This document shows positions 1 through 11,600 of a DNA stretch of 64,000 bases, one piece after another. This DNA comes from Anticarsia gemmatalis. Its lineage: Eukaryota > Arthropoda > Insecta > Lepidoptera > Erebidae. Made by a program: the position numbers and the translations under genes. The notes below the pieces were generated by a model. That model saw only the letters and a program-made list of their open reading frames with translations. It was not told where the DNA came from and ran no database searches. Position 1 is the first letter of the stretch, and each line of letters opens with the position of its first letter. Where the stretch lies: assembly GCF_050436995.1 (NCBI RefSeq), contig NC_134745.1, positions 15,004,001-15,068,000 of the forward strand. The letters are read 5' to 3'.

Positions 1-324
1 AGGAGGCAAGGGAGCCGTATACTTAGTAGGTACTCGGTGTTTGCTGCGAATCAAATGACTATTCTCCGTGACGTCTTCAGCAAGGAATTGTGGCAGGATT
101 CACAATTCCTCAATCTAGAAGAGGTCTTTTATGGCACACCTTTACCGCGAAGGACTTATGTATTTGTCATGACTAAGTTAGGGTAACATCAGACAATGCA
201 ACACTAACGCCTAATTTAGTCGAATCCAAATATGAGCCACAAAAAACAGATTCCATTGTTCCAAGTTCGTGATCGTACTACTCATCCAGTACTATAACTT
301 ACATACATAATATCACGCTTTTTT

Positions 325-511
325 CCCATATGGGTAAACAGAGACCAAAGAACGCTTCTTGGTACGATCTTTACGAACCTCCCTTGCCTCGTTCTCACCC
401 ATCTTGTGATACAGGACCGCCGGTTACAAGTACTACGCACCTGACCTCTTTAAAACATCGCCATATATTACAATAACCAAAACAACTGATAAACATTCTT
501 CTAAATACATA
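325..511. repeat. Older dispersed repeat, left of the Tc1 element
   Basis: This stretch (CATATGGGTAAACAGAG..., TACAGGACCGCCGG...) resembles a repeat I remember from moth genomes. It stops at the Tc1 insertion point and may continue on the other side at 2070. The classification is from memory, not from a copy in this window. Confidence 0.35.
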
Positions 512-801
512 CAGCCTTGCTCATAAGTATTAGGCACCCCCATAAAACACGTGCAACTCATTCAGTATTTAAAAATTGACGAATCCTTTTATCAATATGC
601 TAGGCGGCGTTATCAATAGGAAATTTTAAACAAAGGATTGCGAATTCTAAGGTGTCATAAAACATCTGGTCAACATTTTGTTAATTATGTCATTTTTTCA
701 AATAATTTTATGTTTTGAATCAGTCTTCTTTCATTACTCGTAGTGTCAAGAGGCTATTATTTGCGACTTATTTGTAAATTAGATACAGTCTATTTTACGA
801 A

Positions 802-1278
802 ATGCCTGAATTAACTCAAGTGAGTGTGGAAAATCGGATAAAAATTCAAACTCTACATGAACAAGGCAAGTCTCAGATAGAGATTTCCAGAATGGTGAAG
901 TGTTCTCGCTGTGCAGTGCAAACTGCTATCAAAAGGTTTGCCGAGACTGGTTCTCACGCGGACAAACCGAGAACAGGTAGAAACTATAAGACAACAGCGC
1001 GACAAGACCGATTACTTATTCGTAATTCCCTCAGAAATCGCAAAAAAACTTCTTCTGAGCTCGCTGCAGATCTTTCAGAGACTATTGGAAGATCAATTAG
1101 TGCTCCAACAGTAAGAAGAAGACTTGCGAAAGCTGGTTTAAAAGGCTGCAAAGCGAGGAAGAAGCCATTGCTCTCCGCCAGCAACATAAAGAGCCGCTTA
1201 GAATGGGATCTGAGACACCAACATTTAACTGAGGAAGTTTGGTCCAATGTTGTGTGGTCCGATGAATCTAACTTTGAG
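802..1278 (+). CDS. Tc1 transposase, exon 1 (DNA-binding half and first catalytic Asp)
   Basis: Residues 1-159. The N-terminal part has a paired-like helix-turn-helix (SQIEISRMVKCSRCAVQTAI), then a linker PRTGRNYKTT resembling the GRPR hook of Tc1 proteins, a second helical DNA-binding region, and VWSDESNF with the first catalytic Asp at the end of the exon. The ATG at 802 is the first in frame and gives the usual family N-terminus. The exon ends TTTGAG before GTAAGT. Reading through instead adds about 24 unrelated residues and stops, so the intron is needed for a full enzyme. Confidence 0.9.
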
Positions 1279-1390
1279 GTAAGTTTTATATCATTAATGT
1301 TAAATATCAACAACCATTTCGCTTTCAACAGTTTAATTTTAGAAAAAATATGACAAATTTTAAATCAAGTTTATTTCGGTAATTTTTCAG

Positions 1391-1948
1391 ATTTTTGGGA
1401 CGCCTGGTGTAGTTTTTGTGCGACGGCGTGTCGGTGAAGAATACCACCCAAGTTGTGTGGTACCTACCGTCAAACACGGAGGCGGGAGCATTATGATCTG
1501 GGGCTGCATGTCTGCCGATGGAGCGGGCGAAATGTTCGTTTGTGAAGGTCGCATGAACAGCCAAAAGTACATAAATGTACTGGAAAGCGCGTTGATGCCT
1601 TCTATGACGCGCATTTTTGGTGACACAAACTTAGACGGTGTCAAATTCCAGCAGGATAATGCTCCCTGTCACACATCGGCAGTCACAATGCGTTGGTTCC
1701 GAGAGAACAACATTGACTTACTAGATTGGCTGGCACAGTCTCCAGATCTCAACCCCATTGAGCAACTTTGGGGTATATTAAAGCGGAAGATACGTGAGCA
1801 CACCATAACGTCAAAATCGGCGTTAAAAAACGCTTTAATGGAAGAGTGGGATGCCATCACTGCAGATGAATGCAAGAAGCTTGTACGAAGCCTGCCTAAC
1901 AGGATTGCTGCAGTGATCAAAGCAAAGGGCAGACACACAAAATATTAG
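1391..1948 (+). CDS. Tc1 transposase, exon 2 (catalytic core, DD34E)
   Basis: Residues 160-344. The 112-bp intron (1279-1390) runs GTAAGT to TTTTCAG, and joining restores ...SNFEIFGTPG... in phase 0. The second catalytic Asp is in QQDNAPCHT and the Glu in SPDLNPIEQLW, with 34 residues between them, which is the Tc1 signature. The glycine-rich KHGGGSIMIWG stretch is also typical. The protein ends KGRHTKY with TAG at 1946-1948. At 344 residues it matches the usual family length. All catalytic residues are present, so it cuts and rejoins DNA at the element ends if expressed. Confidence 0.92.
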   Translation: MFGTPGVVFVRRRVGEEYHPSCVVPTVKHGGGSIMIWGCMSADGAGEMFVCEGRMNSQKYINVLESALMPSMTRIFGDTNLDGVKFQQDNAPCHTSAVTMRWFRENNIDLLDWLAQSPDLNPIEQLWGILKRKIREHTITSKSALKNALMEEWDAITADECKKLVRSLPNRIAAVIKAKGRHTKY

Positions 1949-2084
1949 TATATTTTATAATTATTCATTAATAAATGAATATTTATTACCAAATTAGTTT
2001 CATTTTTCAACCAAATTATTCATAAGGCTCAAAATTATAGGGTGCCTAATACTTATGAGCAAGGCTGTACATACATAGCTAAAT

Positions 2085-2215
2085 TAACAACCAGGCTCAG
2101 AACAGATACTCGTGCTCATCACACAAATATTTGTCCCGGGTGGGATAGGAAACCACCACGTGGCTCAACGGTTATTTCGGCGAGGTGACCACGTTAACCG
2201 CTGCGCCAAACATCC
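2085..2215 (-). repeat. tRNA-derived SINE fragment
   Basis: On the minus strand it starts with an A-box-like TTTGGCGCAGCGGTTAACG and continues into a short unique body. The head resembles the SINE heads near 16.86 and 41.05 kb. The Tc1 element lies just to its left and may have inserted into this repeat unit. Confidence 0.45.
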
Positions 2216-4441
2216 AGTTTAGGTACTATAGTAACATACCATAACTTCGTCTAAAAAGCGTAAAGGAATGCCACTAAAGTTCACAACATCAGTTAGTATG
2301 TAATAATCCCCCTGACACATAGTAGTTAGCACGTATTAACGTGCTCGTGTTGAAAACGAATCAAATTTTAACGACAGCTCCACTGATTACGGCCAGGGCG
2401 TTGACTACCACTCCTTGTACCAACACGATAAAGTTCAGGGTTAACAGGACTAAACACGTGAGGATCATACGCTATGGAAGGTTTAAAGCAACAGTCGGTA
2501 AAGAATCAGTATTTTTCCATCGCTAGTTGACTTTATTCAAGCACTCTTGTCGATGTTTTGAAGAGTAATAGGGAAAAACAGGAAAGCTCGACGAAATATT
2601 ATCTCTTGACAAGTCTATTATGAAGATTGAAGTGGATATCCTAGCAGTATTTGATCAGAATGTTGAAATAAAATGAAAAAGCGGTCGTACCTTAAACCGT
2701 TTTCAACAACTTGAAATTCGTAAAACCACAAGAAAAATAATCTGTGGGTAGAGACCTCACGTAAAATCCTGTCCTTATCCTCAAATGAAGTTGATTCCCT
2801 TTTCATACGACAGCAGTTAAATTGATTGCTCTTTGGCAGAGCTCCAGAAAATCTTCAGTGTAGGCTCGGGAAAACGGGACAAATTCGAAAGAATATTGTA
2901 CAGATGAGGCTGGATTACTTAATTATATAACCGTAATATGGTGCCGGGAAGTAGAACACTAGCAGTGACCTCGAAACGGCTACATTTGTTCAAGTTTGTG
3001 CTAAAAACCCAGCGAGACATGGATAAATTCCTTGAGAGTTGACGCAAACAAAAGAGATTTCAACAAAAGGGAATAAAACAAAAGTAAAGAGGACAAATCA
3101 AATAAAATATAATTTATTAAATCCCATGTCAGACGCTTGACGTCGAGGTAATCAAATAAATGATGCCGCTATCGTGTAATTGTGGTCGAAAGTTGTGCGA
3201 CGGATGGCAAAAATCCAATTAAGCGATGTTCATTTTGAATTTAAAGGATTTTTTTACAAAAATCTGGTTGCTTCAAGCTGAGTGAATGTTTACTGACTGA
3301 GAAGTCATACGTCACACAGCTTTTGATTCAATAAAAAGCAGCCGCAGCAGCTGATTTTGTTAGAGGATAAACTCTTCGTCTCTTAATATACGAAAGGAAC
3401 GTAAAATAGAAAATTGTGGGTTTAAAATTCCGGCATCCGCCTCCAAGGAATGCTTTAAAATATTTCCCTATATTGTTTATCGTTGCCGATACTCGACAAC
3501 GCTTCCAAACTGCAACCAGTTGCATATTTTCACCGTACGCGTCCAATAAAAATAAGCTCGCAAAACTTTTCACATTCCCAATGTTCCGAACGGTTTCCAG
3601 CCCTCACCGGAGGGGATACTGCGAATAATTAAAAAACTTTAATCATTACGGTAACCGAACGGTCAGTAAAGTGGTCTTTTGAACACGTTTGTGCTCAAAA
3701 TTGGCAGTTTGGTTGCGATTCGATGGAAAAACAATTCAATTGAGGTTGAAGCAATTGGCACATGAAGGTGCCTCATTGAATGTGTATGCAAACATCGTCA
3801 ATTGACGAAGGTCGTGAATAGATATTGGTGTCAAGACGCTTGTATTCATGTCCTATAAAGGCTAAATGTGTTATTCATTGCCACCATTTATATTCGTTTA
3901 AAAAAGCGTATTTATTATACCTCGAGTGATAAAATACGCTTTCTTAAGCTTAAAAAGAACTCCTTCAACATTTGAAGTGAGACGACTTCATTCAGGGCTT
4001 AGGTACGACAGACGACCCGTATTAGGACTGATGGAAAGATAATTTTAAAATTTAATAACTGTAGGTACTTCTCGAGGTCTCTGTGTAAATTTCCATTTGA
4101 AATCCAAACTATCAGTGCTTTTTCACTCTACTAGACAATTTGTACTTCGTCAACTTTTAAAATAAAAAAATCGCGTCGAATTGAGCACCTACTTTTCTAA
4201 AATTCAGTTCAACTAAAAGTAGTTATGATAGCAGTAGAGAAGCACCATAGAGCTCTATTGCCAAACATGTGGGGTAGCAGGACGATGCCTGAAGAGAAAT
4301 ACCACCAATAGGATCGCTTTAGGACATTAGACACACAGACATTGAGTACTGATAAAACCCAAATGCACAATGTCTTAATGCACAAAACCAAGTACAAAAT
4401 CTGGGTATGCATAGTAAAATTGTTATCACATTTCAACTCAC
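2216..4441. other. No gene recognised; presumed second intron of the Syn1-like gene
   Basis: The gene's second exon ends at 4442 on the minus strand with a good donor. The next expected segment (the PDZ domain) was looked for here and not seen. The open frames in this stretch are short and resemble nothing known to me. Confidence 0.4.
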
Positions 4442-4588
4442 CCTGGCATGCGGTACATTCTTCTCTTTAGTCGGTTGCACAGGCACAGGTGCCTCGCGCT
4501 GGACGGTCACCGCGTCCATGGTGAGGACCAGCCGCGCCGGCCTCGGCCGCGACTTGCCGTCCGACACCTGCACCATGCCTGTGCGGAT
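4442..4588 (-). CDS. Syn1: Syn1-like exon 2 (start of split PH domain)
   Basis: The acceptor TTTTGTTATAG precedes ATCCGC, and the exon ends CCAGG before GTGAGT. It is 147 bp, exactly 49 codons. Only this frame is open; the other two contain stops. It is much richer in G and C than its surroundings. The product includes RTGMVQVSDGK and RLVLTMDAVTVQRE, then a proline-rich linker. Confidence 0.7.
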
Positions 4589-5840
4589 CTATAACAAAAG
4601 TATGCAGTATTATTAAGGGAATTTGTGTAGGATATTAGAATTTGGTGCTATATAAAGTTTTATAACTAGGTGCTTTAATTGTCTGTCCCCGTCATAGTAG
4701 ATGGTTTACTTTGTTTCATAGCTGGATCTCATCTCTGGATAATATAGATTAGATTAGATTACAAAAAAAACTGCCAGGATTCCTGATTTTGGATATACCT
4801 AGATAATACCCTGGTAAATGTTATTTAAGTATCTTCAAGTGACTATCTGTAAAACTGACAGATAAGCACAAAAAGAGTTTCATACACAGTCCTAAGGACT
4901 AGAAGCTGATATTGATTTAATGAAGACGCACTCCACAAGATTAATCAAAGAAATACCTACCTCTCATAGTACTATTCACATGAAATATAATCACGGTGAC
5001 CTAATTAGAGCTCCTAATATACCCAATACAATGCCACCCCACAAAAGCTTTCAATTAAGAAAGGCAGAGCAACACCCACACTTCAATTTTTAAAATTCCC
5101 ATTGTAAATTGGAGGGTAGGAAAGCATTCTAAGATGATGATGGCTAGGTAGGTAATATGAGATAATGGTGAATGGCACAAGAAGAGCCTATACAAACATA
5201 TTTTATAACAGTTTTTGTCATGTTTTACATAAAAATTAACAGATAAGTCACAGGCTCAAACAGCTCAAATTGATAAGAAAAGATGTATCTTTATAAAGAG
5301 AACTTGGTAGTTAATTTCTGTATACAGAAATTAACTACCAAGTTCTTTATAGAAAATAATCTTTTCTATTTAAAGATTACTAGCGTTTACACATGACTAG
5401 AATTCTTACCAACACATTCAGAGAGGCTTGGGTTACAGTTATTACAAATGAAGAAATCAAGAAAGTAATTATCACTCATGCTTGAGCTACACCCGGGTTG
5501 GATTTAACACAATGTAATGATTAGGCAGTATGAAGAAAATATAATTTTAAGTACTGCATTATTTGGATACTTTATTCCTACTCATTCAGTTCCATTTTTG
5601 GGAAGATTGAGTGCAACACTAATTAAATGAATCAAAAAAATAAAGGCCTATAAGAAATCGAATGATTACAATATATTTGTCAGCTCTACAGCCAGTATTC
5701 CACTGATGAATTTAAGAAAAAAACTGTTGAAACAGGTTATGATAAGAAGCTCAAAAAACCTTACAAGAATAACACAATGGATAATTTTCTTCACTTGTAC
5801 TCACTTTTTCATCTTTCTTCTCCTCAATAGGCGTCATCAT
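4442..5840 (-). CDS. Syn1: Syntrophin-like gene (Syn1/beta-syntrophin type), 5' part only
   Basis: Two coding exons (5805-5840 and 4442-4588) join in phase 0 to give 61 residues from the N-terminus: a short acidic/basic lead (MMTPIEEKKDEK), then IRTGMVQVSDGK... and RLVLTMDAVTVQRE. This looks like the first strands of the split PH domain that opens syntrophins, where a PDZ domain interrupts the first PH domain. Syntrophins are membrane-associated adaptors that bind dystrophin and, through the PDZ domain, channels and signalling proteins. The PDZ, second PH and C-terminal parts must lie below position 1 or beyond. Identification is by motif memory, without alignment. The gene runs in the same direction as the Dscam gene and starts about 2.7 kb past its stop codon. 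Confidence 0.6.
5300..5345. repeat. Perfect 46-bp palindrome
   Basis: The left arm GAACTTGGTAGTTAATTTC and its exact reverse complement meet around CTGTATACAG with no loop, so all 46 bases pair. Beyond it the symmetry continues imperfectly (TATAAAGA against TCTTTATA with a 2-base offset). It lies in the first intron of the Syn1-like gene. Confidence 0.95.
5805..5840 (-). CDS. Syn1: Syn1-like exon 1, coding part with start codon
   Basis: Two consecutive ATGs at 5838-5840 and 5835-5837 begin a 12-codon frame that ends AAA before the donor GTGAGT. A small out-of-frame upstream ATG frame overlaps the start. The 5' untranslated exon extends to higher coordinates, but its start cannot be fixed. 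The start is supported because the frame joins cleanly to the next exon. Confidence 0.6.
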
Positions 5841-7595
5841 TGTGGAACATGCACACCATAACGATATAAAAATCTTTTTGAACGTCTCAAAACTCAACAA
5901 CACAGATTTCGCAGTCACTCGCTATTCTCCCGAACTTCGGCCCCATATTGTCCTCTTACACAGAATTTATTATCAAATGTCCATGTCTAATTAACTCTGC
6001 TGTTACTTCTAATGATATTATTAATTATTTATGGGTTACACATTACAAATACTAAAAACAGGTCACTGGCATACGATAAATCAATATAGGTGAATGGCAT
6101 CAAAACAATCGAAATACAGCCGTTTCTCTACACATTCTTGGGATTTATATACTCTTAATGTCTACTCGAAGGCTAACTATAACTATTTTAAATGTTTTCA
6201 TTGACTATATTGCTGTTAATTGTACAATAACAAATATTTTCTCGCGAAATTGACGACAGACGACACCACTTCGTGAGCGCGCAAAGTAGTTACTAGAGTT
6301 GGCCTCGCGGTACTAAAGCATATTAGTTCACTAGAGATGCGACCAAGATGTCAGAGTTTACCGATTTGATAATCGACTGTAGTGAACCTTTTTTTAGTTT
6401 ATGTTTGATTGAAGAACCGAATGTAAAATCCTAAACTCAAGTAAAATGAGCTAATTATATATTAAAACATACATTAAAATACCTACATGGACAAAAAAAC
6501 AATTTGATATGATTGTAATTTACTTTTTGCTTATTATTTTGGCAAAACCAAAATTTTAAGTAATGACGAGAAAGTGAGAAAATTGTTAATTTAAAGTGAT
6601 TAATATTAAAAGTTTACTATCATTTATTATAGCAAGTGCCTAGTGTAGCTACATAAAACTCATTTGAGTCAATAAAAGGTACATTCAGAAGGAAAAAATG
6701 AATTGGTGCAAAATTTGTGAATCATTTGTACCTACTTGGCCTAGTGCCTCGTTGAAGTGTGAACAATAATTACTATGCTGACACTCTATCCAGACACATT
6801 TTTTCTTTTTAGTTGTTCGGAGTCAGAAAAGGACTGCGCATAAAATTAAAATAAGCTAGCTAAGAACGGTGGGAAATGTGAGAGCTATGGAAGTTCGTTC
6901 AAAGGTTCACAGGTGGCGCTGAACGAAATTTTTATAGGACGAAAACTGCCAAATTAATTAAGCTGGATTATACTATTATCAAACAATAAGATACATATTT
7001 TTTTGCTCTCGATATCCAATAGTTACTGAGTAACTTGGTGAAATGAAGGATGTTTTGCGTAAAAAATATAATTAGTCCATTCAAAAAAGCAAGTATAGAG
7101 TGCGTGAGCGGGATCCTAAGCAATTTCTTCAGAAATTGATTCAGGATGCTTAGAGAATAAACATATTAAAAATACCCGCCCCTAGGGAGGGCGCCGGAGT
7201 GGGGGGAGGGGGTTAAAGTTCCCAATTTTTAGTTTTTCACTAATATCTTTAACATTATTAATTTCGGGACGTTATGTCAGCAGTGAGAGTGGGCTCTATC
7301 GATTCTAGCTCCTTGAGCAGAGCTTCTCATTTTCAGTACCTAAATAACTGTTATCAAATAAATAGGTAGCTACGTACCTATAATATATGTTATTAAAATA
7401 ATGACTGGTACCTATTTAATCTTTTTTTAAATGTTTTTATTTGCCGTTATCGTAATTGCCTAGGAGGACATCACCTTACCTATACTTAAGTAGGTGCGAA
7501 CCTTTTATTAAGTCTGCTGTCTGATTGTTTTCCATGCACTAATACCGAATTAAAGATTCTCAATAAAAATAAAACTTCATACCACAACACACATC
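5841..7595. other. Intergenic region between the Syn1-like and Dscam-family genes
   Basis: This holds the unmapped 5' end and promoter of the Syn1-like gene (probably 5.85-6.35 kb, with a GC-rich patch near 6.27 kb) and the space beyond the Dscam 3' end. A CTCF-core-like CACAGGTGGCGC lies at 6908-6919. No other gene was seen. Confidence 0.5.
7140..7290. repeat. Dispersed repeat fragment
   Basis: A GC-rich patch (ACCCGCCCCTAGGGAGGG, GGGGGGAGGGGG) followed by TTAATTTCGGGACGTTATG resembles a repeat I recall from moth genomes. No second copy is in the window, so this call rests on memory. Confidence 0.3.
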
Positions 7596-8581
7596 TTTAT
7601 TTCTTTCCTCCGCACTAATATCAATAATTTTATTATTACACAACATGTATATAGAAAGATTTTTATACAATAGTGTATAATTAATACCTATTTAACTATA
7701 TTAATCAACAATATAGTAAAAAGAATTACGAATTACTTATATACTGGCAGTCTATTTTAATGATATGTATCTTTTGCAGTTTGGAACAGCCGTTTAACAT
7801 TACTTAGTGCCTAACATACTTTAGTTAATTACTTTAAAACGTATTTTATGTACTAAAAATATATTGTGTGCATCTCGGCTTACACGCTTTGCGCAATCGA
7901 TACTAAGCCAGATGGACACACCATACTTTTACGGTTCAAATTTGCTGTGAGATCTTTATAAGCAAATAATTGCGATTTTACTTTCTATCACGGACAGCAT
8001 ATTCTCCATACACTCATCTTATTAATTTCTATGAATCTCACAGCAAACGGTCAAGTAGTAAGTAAGTAATTTTACAATTAACATCTGCTAATATTTACAA
8101 TTCATTAGATACCATTTATAAATCTAAACTGTCATGGATCAACAGCATTTAAATAAATCACATTATTATAAATAATTTATTTAACAATTTTTAACATTAA
8201 GTAAATGGGGAGTCACAAGCGTGACATAATCACATTTATAAATTAAGCCCTTTTTACAAACAATTGACCGCAAACGATCCGTTTTGTTTTCTTCTAATAA
8301 AGTATTAGAGTTACTTGAAACTTGCTTAAGTCGCATAGGTATAGAAAAATGTCTTTTATATTTATACATTATGTCTTTTTCACTTTATTTACTCGTGATT
8401 GGACTTTTTTCAATTAGAAAATAGTATTAAAACATTTAATGCTACACATGGATTGTACATTCACGACGTTCTTGTTCTTTTCTTTGTTGATATCTGGGGA
8501 AGAAAGGAAAAGTAATAAATATTTAGACCACAAATAGTTTATTATTGTTTACAGTTAGATGAAATAGTTTCAGGCGATCCC
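7596..8581 (-). other. Probable 3' untranslated region of the Dscam-family gene
   Basis: From the stop codon the minus strand runs through AT-rich noncoding sequence. AATAAA at 7601-7596 is a plausible polyadenylation signal, giving a UTR near 1 kb. Other AATAAA copies lie closer to the stop, so the true end is uncertain. Confidence 0.35.
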
Positions 8582-8663
8582 TTACTTGTCAATTAAAGAA
8601 GATATATCAGCGGGGACCGGGGCGAAGCTCCCCGAGAGGCCGTCGCTCCCGTTCGGGCCTCCG
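8582..8663 (-). CDS. Dscam-like: Dscam-family last exon with stop codon
   Basis: TTGGACAG precedes CGGAGGCC. One base completes a Ser codon, followed by GGPNGSDGLSGSFAPVPADI and SSLIDK, then TAA. Phase fits the preceding exon exactly. The exon is GC-rich and flanked by AT-rich DNA. Confidence 0.82.
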
Positions 8664-11600
8664 CTGTCCAAGGAACATAGCAGAATTAATTAGTATGGTG
8701 TGCGTTTGTATTTTACTTAAACCTATTATCAAATTTCATAGCAAAGCTGGTTTTGAACAAGCCTTGTGTTGGATAATTTACTAAACTAAGTATAATAAAA
8801 TAATATTTTTTATAAAAATCTAATAACAATCACTATTAAAACTCGGTTATTCACTTTATAAAATTAAATAATACGTTCAACTACTTAGAAATTATCCAAT
8901 TAAGTACTAACAAAAACAAAATAACTACTTCTAAGATGGTCTATGACACTTTAATTTCTAGAGTGCTTTCTATTTTATATTAGAAAACTCGAGTACTATT
9001 CAGTAAAAATCATGATTGTGATGTGTTATTAGTCATCATGAGTTAAAACAAAAAGTGGGAAAAAATCACAATGAGAATTGGGCAAAATATTTCTATAAGG
9101 AGTTTACTCTCATGTGGGCCATCGAATGATCATGATCATTAAACCTGAGGTCGTTAGACTGGATTTTTAATACCTAAGTATGCTTTAGTGCAGCGGGGTA
9201 AATAAGGTTTATTTTTAATATTACGTTTCTTAACTCTTTATGTCCCTTTATTATTATTTCAGGAAATTACCTAAACATGCACGATCATGACAATACTTGA
9301 ATAGTACGAGATTCCTAATAAGTGCGTTTCTAGGGTGGAGGCTTGTGAGCGTGGTGGCTCGTGGTGGCTCGTGGTGAGGAGTGAGCGGGGGAGGTACCTG
9401 AGTTCTACCTGCTGGTCGTGCGGGCGCTGCGTCTGCCGCTGCCGTACGCGCTGCCACACGGCGATGTCCCTGAACCTACACCAACGAAATACCGTTCTTA
9501 ACATATTTTTTTTCATACGAAGAATAGCGATAAATTCGATTTCAAAGATTTCCTTCAATTTTGTCAAATGATCACTATTTTAGCTTGGTATAATTGAAAG
9601 TTTCTTGTTTTCTTTGTTATCAAAATCGGGCGTGTAGACAGTCTTGGTTTATACCCTAAAGATACTTTAGTTAGTAATACTAACCTTTTGTTGTAGTGTT
9701 AGCAGCACTATCGCTGTTATCATCAGAATCAGTGTGCGTGTCCCGCCAGTTGTTGGAGCCGGGGCCGGCGCTGGCGCAGGCTGCCCGCATCCGGTGCCGC
9801 GCCTCCACTGTCGAGCATTTAGACAGGCTCGATTCATCTGTCGGGCCAAATGCAAACATCGGACCAAGCGACTGCTTGGTGTAAGTAATACTAATCTTTG
9901 ATTCTTTGGCCAATTGTACGCGACATCTGAACGTTATAATTTTGAAACCAAGACGAAAGTTCGGAATACTTTTTTGATTTTAGTGAAATGTATTTTGTAT
10001 TTCACAATAATACATCATGAATCGACTATGTAATGTATGTACCGATATGTCACAAGACTAATTATTTTTGACAGATAAATAATGGTTCCCGCCAAAATTC
10101 AAAATAATTTTTCAACAAAATATAAATTGTATTGGATTTGTGAAAAAGATGAATTAGCTCATTTGTAAAGATAGTAACCGTATCGATAGTGATCGCAGGC
10201 ACGATGTCGGCGACGATGCGGGGGCGCAGCGTCGTCGTCGCGGCGAGCTAGCGTGCGGAACTGCAGCGAGTGCGCTGCTGACACGCCGAATGTTGCGTAT
10301 GGACTTATCTCGTACAACTCGGCTGTGAAAACAGCAGTAAACATTGATTAAGTTACACGTAATCAGTAAATATGTATTAATTAAATGTTTTAAATAAAAG
10401 AGGATTGATCTAAGTTCCCTTACGCACTAGCGGTTAACCGCGGGAACGGCATGCCGCACTGTTACAGTTTAGTATGCAGCCACGTAAAAATTCATGGCGG
10501 TTAAGTGTGTAATGCTATGACAAGGTGGTTGCATAGGAAACTGTAAAACGGTTAGCCGCGCGGCTAATCGCTATTGCGTAAGCAGGCTTAGAGTTAACAA
10601 TTTAATACAAAGATGTTCTATTAAATGGCAGTGTAGGATTTTCTAGGAAAGATAGGACTGGTTACGGTCCATAATAATTGAACTTTTTATTGTTGAGACA
10701 GCTCCCGCTCTAAGGACTGAAAATTTCCAACCTCCTTTGCCCCTACCTGAAGAGTCGTCATTAGACTTTTCATTGCCGTTGATAGAAGAGGACGAGTATA
10801 GTTTCTGTCCCTCTCTGAGCTTTTCCCTCTCAGCTTCGTTGCTTTCGCTCAGTTTTCTGTCATCTCTCATGTAGTGGTCACTTGATATGCAGAAGAATCT
10901 GAAAGATAGTGAAATATATTGATTAATACTGTTCCTTTTGTCGACGTGATTGTGAACGCCTATTTTTGTGGTCTGAAGTTCGGACTTTAGCTTATCTTTT
11001 GTTCTTGCTATTTTAATTTCAGTATCATACATTTTTATATTTCTTTGGATACTAAAGATAGGGTAAGGTCACAAAATTGCGATGTGTCGACGCATCGCTA
11101 ACATTTTATTCTTGTGATGCGTCGTCGCGACTCAGTGTTGTGGCCTCCCCCTTATTTCGAATCTTTTTCATAGAGGTGTCTTTTTCATCATATTCAAATT
11201 CGAAAGGAATGTTAACGTCGAATGAGCTCCCATTCGAAACGAGACGAACCATATATTGCGGCACGGAATCGCCTTTCTTTCTTTCAATACAGTTTAGAGA
11301 GGCAGGTACTTACTTCTTCTTGCCATGCACAAGACACACTATAGCCGCTAGTGTAACGACGATGACGACGCCACTCGCGACACACGACACGAGCACTGTC
11401 CGTAGTGATGCTGGACGTGACCCCCCTGATAGTGGGGATGATGGCTTCATTGGAGGAATACGACCTAAAAGCAGAATATTGAGTCCTTACAGTAGGATAG
11501 TTAAATACCAGTCAAATGGGTGCCTAATAGGTATATACCTAATAATGTGTCAGTATATAGAGGTAATAAATAAAGGTACTTCAATATCATTTACGCAAAA

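Larger units (their letters stand above)
512..2067 (+). mobile_element. Tc1-type DNA transposon, apparently complete
   Basis: The two ends carry inverted repeats that match perfectly over 28 bases. Both begin CAGCCTTGCTCATAAG when read inward, and both are flanked by TA, the target duplication of Tc1/mariner elements. The 1556-bp length is normal for Tc1. Inside is one two-exon transposase gene on the plus strand with no stop or frameshift once its intron is removed. Perfect end identity plus an open gene suggest a recent insertion. Whether it is still active cannot be seen from sequence. Confidence 0.93.
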
